Assembly: GCA_017163975.1 (NCBI GenBank) | Contig: JAFFSR010000397.1 | Coordinates: forward strand, 308,501-372,500 | Origin: Anastatus disparis | Lineage: Eukaryota > Arthropoda > Insecta > Hymenoptera > Eupelmidae | Reading direction: 5' to 3' | DNA: 64,000 nt | Shown: piece by piece, positions 44,501 to 57,036 of the stretch | Layout: every line of letters begins with the position of its first letter | Numbering within the stretch: the first letter of the stretch is position 1 | Notes under the pieces: model-generated | Seen by the model: the letters and a program-made list of their open reading frames with translations, nothing else | The model's database searches: none | What the model was told of the DNA's origin: nothing | Made by a program: the position numbers and the translations under genes

Positions 44501-45772
44501 TAAATTCATTTTTTAAATAATCTTCCAATTCTAGAATTGAATTTTAATAAAGAGTTTAGCTAAGTATGTTAAAATGGCCTGTCCTTATTTTGGCCTATTT
44601 ATTTATCATGTCAAAAAACTCCGAACCTGAAAGTTACAGCTCGCTAGACTCAAAATTGGTTTCCTAACCTCAAAAAATGTGATTTTCAGTTTTTTAAGCA
44701 TATCTCTGTAAATTTTTAACTGATTTGGGTGATTCGAAATCGAGATTAAAGGGAATCATAATGCGCACATAAGCTTATTGTTTTTAGAGGTTTTTGAAAC
44801 CAAAACATAACCTAAAAATGGGTTTGAAAATTTCTAAGTTGCGTAGAAAAAAACTATTGTTTGGATTTTTTTTCAGTTCACCTCAGTCTTCTTTTTATTT
44901 TAATTTAGTACCATAAATTTTTTCAGATTTTTTAAAAGGGTGGAAAGTAGTTAAAATGATGAAAAACTCAAATTTCCACTCATTTTTGGGATTTTTAGAG
45001 TATTTAAACAATTTCAAAGTACAATTTATGATGAAAAATGAGTTCAGCTACCCAAAATACCCTTTAATATGAGTTTTTGGTTATATTTTTCCACAATATA
45101 TTGCTCAAATGTCGAAAACTAACCTCAAAAAACGCGTTCTGATATTGCATACGACGTAAAAACTCACGTTATCTCGGTAATGATCCAAGGTGTTGACTTA
45201 ATGTTTATTGAAAACATCATTTTTTCTTCAAAAATGCTATATTATTAATGACAAAAACTCACATGTTGTCAACTGCCTTAGTGCAGTGCTTTAGAGTTCT
45301 TTAAGTTCGAGTAATAAGACTTAATTTTTTTAAATGTAATTCTAATATAAAAAATGATTTACCAGTAATATTTCCTTATATTTTCGAAAAGCTCATCTTA
45401 ATAAAGTTTCATAATTAAATTTGGCATTAAAAAAAAATAATAATATAATGAAAAAAAAGCTTATTTGATAAATGAAAAAGCAAATCAATAGATCGTGCAA
45501 ATTTTGCAGCATATCCATCGAGTACTTCACGTAAAATAAAAAAAAGGAAAAAAAATCAAAATTATTTTAATTCTTTACTTATAAAAATTATTTAATGACA
45601 ATTAATTAGTCCATTATAAAATATAAAATCATTTAAAAATGTCAAAAACATTTATGTCGATATAGTTATTTTCTTGTTCTGAAAATAAAATAATGAGAAT
45701 ATTTAATTTTCAGTCATATGCAGTAGGCTAGAACCACTAAACATATCGTCGGGTTGGCGGAAAAACATCATA
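44501..45772. other. Non-coding, with satellite-like fragments
   Basis: No coding frames. CATCGAGTACTTCACGTAAAATA at about 45,518 matches the monomer seen at 54,290 and 54,880. Confidence 0.5.
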
Positions 45773-46207
45773 ACTCAGCTAAACTCTTAAAAACGTAACA
45801 ACTTGATTTCTACGTTCTAATACAACTTAACGCTCAAATTAAATATTTAATATTAAATATTATTTGTAATATCGTTGTACGTTCTATTATTACAAATTTT
45901 TTTTACCACAATCAAAACAGTGGGCTGTTGTCGTTGGGTGTAGTTAAGCATATCGTCGGGTGGGAGGAAAAAGATCGTAATTCAGCCAAGCTCAAAAACG
46001 TAACAACTTGGCTTCGGCAACTAAGAAGTTGTAATTCAATTTAGCGTATGAAAAAATTGTATCTCGGATTTGGCCATAAAAACGTTATAACTTTTATGCT
46101 TAAATATAGGAGTTATAACGTTTATTTATAATTACTACTTTTTTGAGCGCTAAGTTGAATTAGAACGTAGAAATCAAGTTGTTACGTTTTTAAGAGTTTA
46201 GCTAACA
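45773..46207. repeat. Inverted repeat, ~68-bp arms
   Basis: CTAAACTCTTAAAAACGTAAC... at 45,779-45,841 recurs inverted at 46,140-46,205 almost perfectly. A partial third copy of the ACGTAACAACTTG motif lies inside at about 45,997. Probably a foldback element; ends unclear. Confidence 0.75.
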
Positions 46208-46270
46208 AGGAGAGTGCATTGCATTTGGGTCTTGGATTTTCTTCTAGCTTTGGGATCTTTTTTCTTACAT

Positions 46271-46815
46271 AAAATCATGAAAAAAGCCGCGTCCATTCGT
46301 TCCAACGCTCGATTTTTTCCGAGTTATGAGCAGTTTTGTCTGTTTTGTTAAAAAATTGCATCTGCTTTATAATTTTACAGTTTTCGAACTACTTATTCTA
46401 GGGGGTTTTTACTGAATGCATATTAAAGTTGAGAATAAAGCCTTTCGATTAAAAAAAAAACGTGTCCAAAAAGCTCAAGTTGTTAAAAAGTTATGAGCGA
46501 ATAAAAATAACGCAAATATTTAGCTCAAAAAATGCATAGAAAATAAATGCAACATTTTAGTCAGAAATTCATTTTAATTTTTCTCTCTTCATAACTTTTT
46601 AACAACTTGAGTTTTTTGGACACGTTTTTTTTTTAATCGAAAGGTTTTATTCTCAACTTTAATATGCATTAAGTAGAAACCCTCTAGAATAAGTAGTTCG
46701 AAAACTGTAAAATTATACAGCATATGCAATTTTTTCAACAAAACAGACAAAACTGCTCATAACTCGGAAAAAATCGAGCGTTGGACCGAATGGACGCGGC
46801 TTTTTTCATGATTTT
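46271..46815. mobile_element. Foldback element, ~225-bp arms
   Basis: Arms start AAAATCATGAAAAAAGCCGC and are nearly complementary (46,271-46,500 and 46,590-46,815). No target duplication is evident. Confidence 0.8.
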
Positions 46816-46844
46816 GATAGAAGTGCATTTAATAATTCAAATAA

Positions 46845-47243
46845 TTATGAAAAAAAAGAAAGATTGGGTGTTATGTATATTGTGCCAGCCAATTACGTAG
46901 GTGACCCTAGGTATATGAATAAACATTATCAAGATGCTATGGCAATAGTTAAAAGAAAAGGTCAGCCTGATTTGTTTATAACAATGACATAATGATGTAC
47001 CAAATATTTGTGTTCGTCTTTTCAATGCTAAATGTAAAACTATCCTAGTAGACATATGTGGAAAAATTTTTGGCAAAGTAATTTCTTGATTTTGCTTTCT
47101 CATAGAGAAAGCATTGTATTTTGTAATAGAATTTCAAAAAAGAAGTTTTCCTCATATTCATATGATTTTCACATTAGATTATAAATGTAAAATGTCATCT
47201 CCTGCGGAAATCGATAAATTTATACTCAAATTTATATAAATTT
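46845..47243 (+). pseudogene. Helitron Rep (HUH) fragment
   Basis: MYIVPANYVGDPRYMNKHYQ, DAMAIVKRKGQPDLFITMT, then frameshifted NAKCKTILVDICGKIFGKVIS and EFQKRSFPHIHMIFTLDYK. PHIHMIF is the two-histidine metal-binding HUH motif of the rolling-circle initiator (about 47,148-47,168). The catalytic tyrosines lie beyond the fragment. At least one stop and two shifts; dead. The minus-strand frame 46,837-47,103 is its shadow. Confidence 0.85.
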
Positions 47244-47267
47244 ATAAATTTATAGAAACAATTCAAG

Positions 47268-48768
47268 ATGGTGGAGAAGAAGGAGTTGTCTCCTGAGGAG
47301 GTTCCGCCTGATATTTACTATAAATGTCATTTAAAGCAAGCAAATGCAACGGTTTTCTGTAATTTATGCGAAAATGTGTGGTATAAAAGTGATTTCAACA
47401 GAAAAAAGGGTGTGAAATATATTACAAATGTGATGGTAGTGTGTGATGAACATATGAACATAGACTCAACCTCAAATAAAAAACAAAACTTTCAAGTGAC
47501 TGTGCATAATTTGAAAACAGAAGGTGAAAAACTTAAAGAGGAAGTTATAAAATCTAATAAAAAGTATAAAATCTAATAAAAAGTATAAAATTTTGCAAAG
47601 TGATAATAAAAAATTACAATTAGAATATGAATCTCTTTTAGCTAAAAACAGGGAAAAAGATGAAGTTGATGAAAACGAACAGGAAAGTGGAGTACTAATG
47701 GAATCGGTAAAACAGAAAATCTGCTGCTTAGAGATTTAAATAATAAACTCAAAGATAAGATTAGTTTATTGAAGGAACTACTAGAGAAAGAAAAAGAAAT
47801 TCCTAAAACAAACAAAATGTCTTTTGCAGAGGTTACTGCTACTAAACAAATAATGGTATTGCCTAAAATTATACCAAAAATAGTAATTAAAAAAAGGATA
47901 AAAGCGATAAAGTAAACGTAAAAGATAATGTACTTAAGTACCTTATAAAAGATGAAAGTATACAAACAAAAACATTCATTGCACAAATGATGAAGTGACG
48001 ATTAACTGCATGAATATAGAAAGCATAAAGACAGCAGAAAAATTATTAAGAGCAGGCCGGATTTACTGTCCTTGTCCAATTGAGATTTTTGTTATTTACT
48101 CAAGTATTAATCGGTGTATCTGCAAATTGAAGGCTAAGCGCAATAAATATTATTATTGCAAATAATTATGCACAAGAAAAAAAAATCTATCGCTTTGTTT
48201 TTGAGAAAAGTAAGTAACTCGAAAGTATTATAAACATAAACTTTTACTTTGGCGTTACTGACTTTTCTCAAAAACAAAGCGATAGATTTTTTTTTCTTAT
48301 GCATAGATGTTCATAATAATAATATCTATTGCGCTCAACCTTTAATTTGAAGATACACCGATTAATACTTGAGTAAATAACAAACAACTCAATTGTTAAT
48401 CGGTTGGTATTAGGTTCTACTCCGGCCTAGTCTTAACGGCTAAAATATCACACGTATGCAAAGTAGAAAAAGAACAGTTAAAAAATCTAGTAGTTAAAAT
48501 AGTTGGAATTAAAAATTTATCTAACATGGATGATAAAACACTTGAAAACGACATAAATACAAGAAACTTCTCTAACAATGTAGCAAAAAGTAGAATACTA
48601 CATTCCGCATATAATAAAACCAATGGTAAAACAATAATTTATATGGGAACACCTGCTGAAATACATAAATATATTAGCGAAAATAAAGATAGAGTTTTTG
48701 TGGGTCATCAAAATTGCAGAGTCTATGACGTCGTAAATGTGAGACCTTGTATAGTCCAGTCAAATTAG
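47268..48768 (+). pseudogene. LINE-2 ORF1, PHD-like N-terminus and coiled coil
   Basis: MVEKKELSPEEVPPDIYYK, then a Cys/His cluster (KCHLKQANATVFCNLCENVW; VVCDEH) resembling the PHD-like start of LINE ORF1 proteins, then a coiled coil. A 19-bp tandem duplication (about 47,536-47,573) causes the stop at 47,576. Without it the coiled coil continues (SDNKKLQLEYESLLAKN). After the MITE at 48,050-48,432 the frame resumes ISHVCKVEKEQLKNLVVK, NLSNMDDKTLENDINTRNF, RVFVGHQNCRVYDVVNVRPC, the typical ORF1 C-terminal region. Zinc knuckles expected after VRPC are missing. It belongs with the RT at 58,836. Confidence 0.75.
48050..48432. mobile_element. TTAA-type MITE, GAGYAGGYCG family, copy 2
   Basis: TTAA at 48,046 and 48,433. 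Ends GAGCAGGCCGGA and inverse GACTAGGCCGGA, with long arms (ACTCAAGTATTAATCGGTGT; CTATCGCTTTGTTTTTGAG). 383 bp. It splits LINE-2 ORF1. Confidence 0.85.
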
Positions 48769-49730
48769 TTCATTTTAATCCATTTTTTTGCAAAACGTGC
48801 TACAGGCCGGTTTTTTGCAGAAATATATTGTAGATAATATATATAATAAGAATATCGATGTGCGTCATCTCAAAAAGTTGTGGAAAAATGTTTATAAACA
48901 AATTAAGATAGAAAAATCGACTTTTTTTTCTTTTTTCCTCTGTAACTGCGCTGCTTTTGACTCTAGAAGAAAATTTTTTCAGTAAAAGTTGTTAAGAATT
49001 AAATTTTTTTCAAGACTATAGGTGTGCAATTTTCTAAAATTTTCAAATTTTCTCGGGAAATGAAGTTTTACCGAAAAAATGGGTGATTTTTCAAATTAAA
49101 GTTAAAGACAGATATTTTATTCAAAATTCGATGAAACTTTGCGAAAAGAAAGATTTTCTACTGTCCTCAATCCTCCTCCAAGCCGATCTGTTTCGGTCCG
49201 TAAAAAGAGCAACGATTAATTTGTTTATTAAAAAATAGTCGAAAATTCAAATTAATGCCAAGTCAACAATAATTATTGCAAATATGTCAAACTTCTTGAG
49301 CATGTAATGGTAGAACACCTTTATCATAAACGATTATAAAAATTTCAATTTTTTATTTTTTTACAATATTTTTTAGCGTTTTTCCGATTTTATAATTTTA
49401 ATTCTTATGAATAAATTCATATTTTTCAGCCAATTTTTGATATATATTAATTTTATAATCGAAAAGAAACGTCTCTTTAAGACTTTTAATTTGAATTTTT
49501 TAAAAGTTTTCTATCGTGAAAATGAATAGAGTAATATGGCTTTGACTTATTTGACTAACAAATGCGCTATTTTTTTAAACATTTTAACTCGTTTCAAAGT
49601 TTAATAGCCAGTTTATAATATAAATTATTTATTGGCAAAACGGCATTAATGTATACAAAGTGGTTTTTATATATCATCGTTTCTAAATTTTTTTACGCAT
49701 TACATTGAGTGCGAATATCAGGTAACAGAG

Positions 49731-49757
49731 TATATAAATGGCCAGCGCGCATGCGCA
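49731..49757 (+). promoter_or_regulatory. TATA box and NRF-1-like site, left arm
   Basis: TATATAAATGG is followed by CGCGCATGCGCA, a perfect match to the NRF-1 consensus YGCGCAYGCGCR, pointing into the element. A pyrimidine stretch (CTTTTTCTTC) follows and might hold the start site. Confidence 0.5.
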
Positions 49758-50519
49758 CGGTGGTATCTTTTTCTTCACGCAAGAACAGAAAAAAATTTTC
49801 AAAAGTTAAAATTCATATTGCATATGAAAATTAACAATATCTCTGGTAATTATGGTCCGATCTACATGTTTCTTTTTTAATCTAGGGTAGCGCGTGAAAA
49901 TAATTATAGCTTTGATATCAGTTTTGGAAAGTTTTCTATACATTTGTTATAAATAATGATGATTGTAAATGAAATATCTTTTCGAAGTATTTGCAAAATT
50001 ATAAGTTTAGGTAAAGAAATTTGAAGAAGAATTTTGTTTTTATTTAAAAAAATGACCAATTTTTATTAAATAGGTTTTTTAATAAAAACAAAATTATATT
50101 GTCAAAATATTTATAATATAATATTAATAGTTTTTTTATCAAATCTAGAATTGTAAGTTTAAATAAACATATGTATAATGAACTTTACAATGTATTTTAT
50201 CACAAACTAGCTACATTCATGCGCGCAAAGCGCGCAACAAATTTATACTCCAGGGTCAACTATGGATATAATAACATCTATAAACATGATAAGTAATTTT
50301 AATAAACGCAATTATTTTAGTAGCAATTTTATTGTTTTTAAAAAAATGATGAGTGGTCATCTATCAAATATTAATTTTAAATAAAAACTAAAATTATGAA
50401 CCTTAAAATCAAACAGTACGAAGTGCCTTTAATATGTCATCAAAAAATAAAAAAATTAAATTAAAAGAAATTTTTAATATAATTTTTTACATACATAATT
50501 TTCAATATTTATATTAGTT

Positions 50520-50614
50520 TTTTGGCATGTAGGATATAAGATCAAACTCTAGATACCGCAGCATACAACTGACCATGATCAAAAACTTCTCTTCATCAAT
50601 CAATAATTATATTA
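50520..50614 (-). pseudogene. Helitron helicase, extreme C-terminus
   Basis: Minus strand: NIIID, two stops, then VFDHGQLYAAVSRV, the last conserved helicase motif. It joins 53,247-53,690 after removal of the Penelope insertion and one copy of its target duplication. Confidence 0.8.
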
Positions 50615-50699
50615 TTCTTTTAAACAGCTAACAACAGCTAAAATTTTTTTTAAGCAACTGAATAAACTAATAGCAGTATCTGTTTCAATTTTTCTTTAT

Positions 50700-50918
50700 T
50701 TACAACATATAAGTGATTTGAAACATAATAGAGACAAATCTGCGTTGGTTACACACTGTAAAAATTCTAGCCATAGCTTTGATACAAACATAGGAACCTC
50801 AAACATATTAGACATTGAATGCAACTATCAAAAAAGATTGCTATCAGAAATGATACATATTAAAAAATATGAAAATTGCAATAATACACTACACTCAAAA
50901 ATTAAACAACGTATATAA
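50700..50918 (+). pseudogene. Penelope-like GIY-YIG endonuclease remnant
   Basis: YLQHISDLKHNRDKSALVTHC, then SHSFDTN, LDIECNYQKRLLSEMIHIKK matches the C-terminal half of the GIY-YIG domain of Penelope-like elements (SALxxHxxxxxHxFD...NYxxRLxxEMIHI). The GIY and YIG strands themselves are absent. It would nick target DNA in an intact element. Confidence 0.65.
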
Positions 50919-52005
50919 TAAATACATAGTTGAATTATTAAAAAGAAATTAATTTTTTTGATAAAACGGTTTTAAGAATAAATTATTTACAATAAAACGC
51001 AATAATTGTTAAATTAGATTAAATATAATTAAATCAAATTCATTCATGTGAGTCAAAATCTTGAATCAAATACCAAGTACATAAAAGAAAACACTTGCTA
51101 GTCACTTTGTACATACGTAACTCACCTAAATTACCTATGTTAAAGATTTGTATAACCAAAGAAAATAGACGCTTATAGAAGGATTCTTCTGGGTTACATT
51201 TTTCGTCCGAAAGCCTGGGTAACACTTCTACATTGTTTGTATATCTATACATATGAAAAATGTGCTATATATATGATTTATATAGATATAAAAATACATG
51301 GGATTTGATGGCGTCCCCAAGTAGCTGGGTAACAGAACCAACTCATTTTTGGCAGAAATTTCCCATGTACGCTTCTATCAGCGTCTATATTCGTTGAAAT
51401 AACTTATACTTCATAATGTCACGTAGATCATGACGACGCATATTAGATTGCGTAAATTTTTATTATTAATAGAAATATCTATTATTATACATTTTTACAA
51501 AACAAAAATAGTTATGTAATACCACATGTTTAATACTTGTAAGTTTCATTTTTTATTTTTATTGTTACGCCTAAAATGTATTGTTTTAGGTGATGTTTTT
51601 TTAATGTATTGTTGATGAATTTAGAAATTTTTAATCATTAAGAAACTGTTATCAGTTGTTATTAAATTTTATGTTTTAGCACCTGAAGTGGCCTCTCTAA
51701 AAAATAGAGGAGAAAAGTCGTTTTTTCTCTTATAGAAATAAAGAAAAATTGAAACAACTGCTGCTATTAGTTTATTCACAGTTAGAAATATCAAAGACAA
51801 AGAAAACCAGTTAATAGACAAAAATGTGTGTTACTTTAACAAACAAAATGTCTTTAAAGGATTTAACAAACAAATGTCTGTTAAAATTTTACTTATAAAT
51901 TACAGACATTGTCTGTCAATGTACTAAAACTTTTTTTGGTCTTGTTTTCCGTACACATACATACACGTTTTATATATATTTTTATTTTTTTAAATTCACG
52001 TTTAA

Positions 52006-52371
52006 GGAGTCTCATGTGCTAGCTATAGTTTGCTATAGTTTGTTGTTCATAATAATCAAAAGTTTAAAAAATTCTTCAATATTTTGAAAAACATTAATTT
52101 ATACCTGGAAAAAAATCTCTGCAAATTTTTAGTTAGACTTATCGACTGATTTTATTATTTATGCTCACTTAAAGTTTATCTTTTTACTACTATGAGATAC
52201 AAAACACGCGGACTTCGAGTGAGCACATATAAATAAATTAGTTGATAAGACTACTTGAAAATTTGCAGAAATTTTTTTCTAGGTATAAATTAATTTTTAT
52301 CAAAATTTTGAAGAGTTCTTTAAACTTTTAATTTTTATGAACAACAAACTATAGCTGACATATGAGACTCC
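52006..52371. mobile_element. TTAA-flanked foldback element
   Basis: TTAA at 52,002 and 52,372. Ends GGAGTCTCATGTG and the inverse of CATATGAGACTCC, arms about 145 bp. 366 bp, non-coding. Confidence 0.85.
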
Positions 52372-52510
52372 TTAAATTAATAAATGTACAAGAACTCAAG
52401 AAATATTAGAAAGAACGTTTTTTATTATATCTTATACAATATTATATTCGTTTATAATATGATATTCGTTGTCTAATGAATAGCTTTCGTGACATTTACA
52501 ATGATATAAT

Positions 52511-52965
52511 TTTAATAATTATTAACAATTTTTATAAACAAATTATAATAATACGTTTTTTCGAAAAAAAAAAATTATGATATTTTTTAAGTCATTTTGA
52601 GTAAAAAGGTTCTCATGAACATATTGCTAAAATGAACTGAATCGGCAAAAAAAATCGCAGTTTGAAAAAACGCGATTTTTCAAAACTTTGACAGCCTATA
52701 GCTCAGCTTCTACTGATTTCATTTTAACTCACAATAGCTTAAATTGTTGGTTAAAATATAAACTTAAAGATTACAGTAGTTAGCGACCGTATTTATAAAA
52801 AATCGCGTTTTTCAAACTTTGCAATTTGTTTTCTGCCGATTCAGTGCATTTTAGCAATATGTTCATGAGAACCTTTTTTACTCAAAATAAACTAAAAAAT
52901 ATGATAAAATTTTTTTTAAGTGCATTTTTATAATTTGTTTATGAAAATTGTTAATAATTATTAAA
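52511..52965. mobile_element. Foldback element, ~175-bp arms
   Basis: TTTAATAATTATTAACAATTT arms (52,511-52,690; 52,790-52,965) include GTTCTCATGAACATATTGC in both orientations. Target duplication not resolved. Confidence 0.75.
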
Positions 52966-53246
52966 TGCGCCATTTTCAGACATTCTACCCAAAAATTCGG
53001 ATTCAGCAGGTCAAAAATACATAAAAAACCTGGGTAGAATTGAGGACCTCGATCGACCAAGACTTATGTAGTTTGCCCCTGGACTATCTATTTTAGTCGT
53101 TTGTTACGGACATTTTCAGAATCAACTGACATAAAGTCTGTTAAATCGTCACATCCTTGTTTGTTACTTCAACAGACAATTTAGTAACAGAAAATAAAAG
53201 TTAACAGACTACACAATTGTTTTTAACCGTGTTCAGTTCCTTAAAA

Positions 53247-53690
53247 CAATAATTATATTATCAAACGTTTGTCCACGTAATTTACTAATCGTCATAGCAA
53301 AAGATAATTCACATGAAAATTACGTTCTTTTAAATGTAAAAGGAATATTCATTTTCACAATATAATCTACTACGGTTTGGAAAAATATTATCTTATACCA
53401 CCCGTCAAAATTTTACATTTTAATAAATGATTAGAAAATTCTAAAATTTGCAATCTCGCACTATTGCATGAACCTTTATTAATACTTATATTTCTTATAA
53501 GCATTACAATAAATTTTTCTCTCAAATGTAATTTACTGGAAGGATTAAAAGAATTTAAATATTCTAGAAGAAACATTTCATCTGATTCATTATTGATTTT
53601 CATCACTATCAATTTCCGAGTTTTAAAATAATGTATGAAAATAATATAAATTTTGCAATAAAGAATCAAAAAGTTTTTCACAAAAAAACA
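53247..53690 (-). pseudogene. Helitron helicase, C-terminal region
   Basis: Minus strand: FLLEYLNSFNPSSKLHL, VMLIRNISINKGSCNSARL, KCKILTGG, a gap, then IPFTFKRT, stop, LSFAMTISKLRGQTFDNIII. These are the last helicase motifs of Helitron Rep/Hel. Several stops. Confidence 0.8.
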
Positions 53691-54084
53691 TTTTATTTTT
53701 TACTTGCATTAAATTTTGTTTCAACTCATTCATATAAAATTGTTTTCACTAATTATTATATGCGTTACATCTTTAGTTTGGATAGCATTAAATTAAATTA
53801 AATATTGCAGTAAATTAAATTTTTAAATACTATTATTGGTAATAAGAGTTTAAAAATCCCTCATTATTTAAAATTACAAAAGCATCTTTTTTCATCTTTA
53901 TATATTTAATGACTATTAAATAAATTACTTTACTTAGCTACTTCATAACCGCATTATAGGTAATAATAAATATATCTATTACATTTATTTGAACTTCAGC
54001 ATTTACAAAAACGCTGCCAAGTGCTTTGGTGTAATGCTTTCTCATAGAGCTCATTATGTTAGAGTATTTTGATTTCGTTTTGCT
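53691..54084. other. AT-rich Helitron interior
   Basis: No recognisable coding sequence. Confidence 0.5.
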
Positions 54085-55318
54085 TTCTCAAAGAAAAATT
54101 ATTGTATCGGTGAAAAAATTTTTTCTATTTTTTCGTTAATTTGTACATATTTAGACTCCGGGAGTCAAAAAAAGTGGTTTCAAATAAAAATTTTTTCAAA
54201 ATTTTCAAAATGCTCTAAAATTAAAACTGCGCTAAGAAAATTAGTTTTTAAAAATGTTTTTCTTCTGACAGTAGCGGATAACTTGCATGCGAATTTTGGG
54301 GCAAATCTATAGAGTAATTTACGTAAAATAAAAGAAAAATGAATTTTTTTTTTCAAATTTTACAAAATTATCTAAAATTAAAACCACGCTAAGAAAATCA
54401 ATTTGGGTGGGGCTCGAACATTAGAATGTTTTTTATTTAATGAATATTTATTTAGAGTGCCACAATTACGAATAGCGTATTCCTCAATTTAGAATAAAGT
54501 AATAATGAATTTTCATGATTTCAAAAAGCAGTAGTGATAATCTCAAATTATTCGATTAAAATATTTAGAGTTCTTTCGAAATCTTGATATAATTTATTCT
54601 AAATTTAGACGTACATTTATTTTGCTACTTCTTATTTCGATAAAGTGAATATTCTAAAATACTTTACTCGCATTAGTTATTTTCGTTACTTCAGTCGCTG
54701 AAAATACGAAAATTCTAAAATGAATAAATGAACAGTCTTGATATGCACATAATTTATATGAACTTCTAAATAAATGTTAATTAAATAAAAAACATTCTAA
54801 TGTTCGAGCCCCACCCATCAGTTTTCAGAAGTTTTTCTTTTGGTAGTCGCAAATAATTTCCAAGCAAATTTTAGAGCAAATCCATCGAGTACTTAAAGTA
54901 AAATACAAAAAAAAAATTAAAAATTAGAATTGAAAAAAAATGTTTTAAATTGTTCTAAAATTAAAACTATGCCAAGAAAACCAGTTTTCAATAGCTTCCG
55001 TACCAGTTAGACAAAAAAATAAATTGTATGCAAAATTTGAAGGAAATCTGTCGAGTACTTTTCGAGATCTAATTGACGTAATGAGTACATACACACACAT
55101 ACATACAGACATTTTCTGCCCTACAAAAAAAAATCAGGTGAGAGATCATCACATGAGATTTTGGCATGATAAATCACCTAAGAAATCAGGTGATTTCTCG
55201 CCTGATTTTTTTTAACAGGGTGGAAACCACTTTTTCCACGAGTCTGAATATGTAAAAATTAATAAAAAAATAGAACAAATTTTTTTATTGATACAATGTT
55301 TTCTTTATGAGAAAGTAG
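54085..55318. repeat. Satellite-like block bounded by inverted ~110-bp ends
   Basis: CTTTCTCAAAGAAAAATTATTG... (54,093-54,200) recurs inverted at 55,214-55,310. Inside are at least three diverged copies of a ~150-170-bp monomer (CTAAAATTAAAACTRCGC, GCAAATYYATCGAGTACTT), a nested hAT-like MITE, and a small hairpin of ATCAGGTGA motifs (55,124-55,214). Confidence 0.7.
54405..54816. mobile_element. hAT-like MITE with 8-bp target duplication
   Basis: Ends GGGTGGGGCTCGAACATTAG and its inverse. Flanks ATCAATTT and ATCAGTTT match at 7 of 8. The neighbouring satellite monomers show the pre-insertion sequence AAGAAAAYCAGTTTT. 412 bp, non-coding. Confidence 0.8.
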
Positions 55319-55659
55319 AAGTGTATTAAAATATATTTATGACTCATAAATCTTAAGACATGATACACATACAACATTATTTCATTTTAAATAGTGTTAT
55401 TAAATAAACAAAATCAAGTTTTTAACTAATCAAAAGGATTTTAAGCATCAGATAAGGGTTTTTAAAACTATTCATGGATCAAACTTTTTTATTTAATGTA
55501 TATTTAAGCTAAAAAGAAGTTTTATTAGTTAATATTATAATAACAAAAAATTATCAATTACATTTAAATCTGATTTTTTTTCAGACTGAAACTCAGGTCT
55601 GATAGCTCAAATAACTACAGTTGAGTAGAAAGTGCATAGGCGCCCAAGTTATTTCAGCT

Positions 55660-56395
55660 TATGTCTGTATATTATAAAATAACCCATATGTATAAGTAAA
55701 CTAATCAGTTAAATATATTATATTAAATATTAATTCATTTTATATTATAAAATATAACACACCTATATTAGTAAATATTCAAATTTTTATTAAAAATATA
55801 GTCATATGGCTTGTTTGTCAACTGTAATGCAAATTTTATATATACAAATATATAAAAAGGATGCTTACTATAGTTATAATTTTATCAGCATGTTAATTAT
55901 TTTTAAGCTTTATTCATTAAAACATAAATTGTTTTTCCATTTTTTAATTTCATGTATTAATATTTAGTTAAATAGTAATGTATATAATAAAATAACTCAC
56001 TCGTATAAGCAAACTATTCAGTTAAATACATTATATTAAATATTAATTCATCGTATATTATAAAATAGCACACTTATATAAAATGAATAAGTAAATTATT
56101 CAAATTTTCATTAAAAATAGACATATAGCTTGTTCGTCAACTGTAATACAAATTTTATATGTTAATCTATAACAAAGCTGCCTATCGTAGTCATACTTTT
56201 ATCAGTGTGCAAATTATTTTCAAACTACATTTACTGAAAACACACATTTTATACTTCTATTTATTTATGTATTAATATTTAATATAATAAGTTTAACTAA
56301 ATAGTATTGTATATTATGAAATAGCACACTCGTATAAGTAGATTCTTTAAATTTTCATTAAAAATAGACATACAGTTTGTTCGTCAATTGCATCA
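55660..56395. repeat. ~320-bp tandem repeat, about 2.3 copies
   Basis: Units contain ATAAAATARCMCACTCGTATAAG, AAAAATAGACATATAGCTTG and GTTCGTCAACTGTAAT at about 55,675, 55,993 and 56,312. Non-coding, within the Helitron. Confidence 0.8.
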
Positions 56396-57036
56396 TCCAT
56401 TGTTATCAGTAAATTTTGATCTTGATTCATTCTAACCTTATTTTTTTTATTAAAATGTGCATAAATTTATCTTTAAAACATTAGTTAAATATATTATTTT
56501 TTTGGTACTTTGATGATTTTTAATCTGAGTAATAGAAATATAGAATAATAAAACTTTCATAACCTCAAACCTTCATAACCTCAAACCTTCATTAATTGCT
56601 GTTACTATACTTATTTTTAAATGAAAAACAATTAAAAATATATACATATTGTACCTGCATTAAGCAATACTTATGCAATAAAGGAATAAATTACTTATCT
56701 GAATTGTTATATTATTTGATGTCTTTACAATTTTACTGGAATTTTTAAATAAAAGGTAGTCACCTTGCTTGTGCTCATAGTTATATATTTTATCATTAAA
56801 CTATACATTGGTTATATACATAAATAATATTGCTTGGTTTAAAATAAAATATTCTTATTCTATTTTAATTGAGTTACTTCTATTATATTTAAAAAACAAT
56901 GTTTAGAAATTAATTTTTATTTATTTAAAAAATCTAAACCCTTTAAAATTTAATTTTTGGCGCCTATTCTATATCGACCAATCAGGATTCGATCTTTAGA
57001 TGCTTCAACATGGCGGCTCATCATTTTTTTAAGAAG
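56396..57036. other. Helitron 5' region, no gene seen
   Basis: AT-rich. A GC-richer patch (TGGCGCC...CCAATCAGG; AACATGGCGGC) lies at 56,958-57,020, just inside the 5' TC end. Confidence 0.5.

Larger units (their letters stand above)
50615..53246 (+). mobile_element. Penelope-like fragment with 15-bp target duplication
   Basis: Flanked by CAATAATTATATTAT at 50,600-50,614 and 53,247-53,261. It contains a GIY-YIG-type C-terminal domain near its left end, a ~40-bp inverted repeat pair (GAATAAACTAATAGCAG at about 50,664; inverse at about 51,760), and two nested foldback elements. 5' truncated. Confidence 0.7.
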
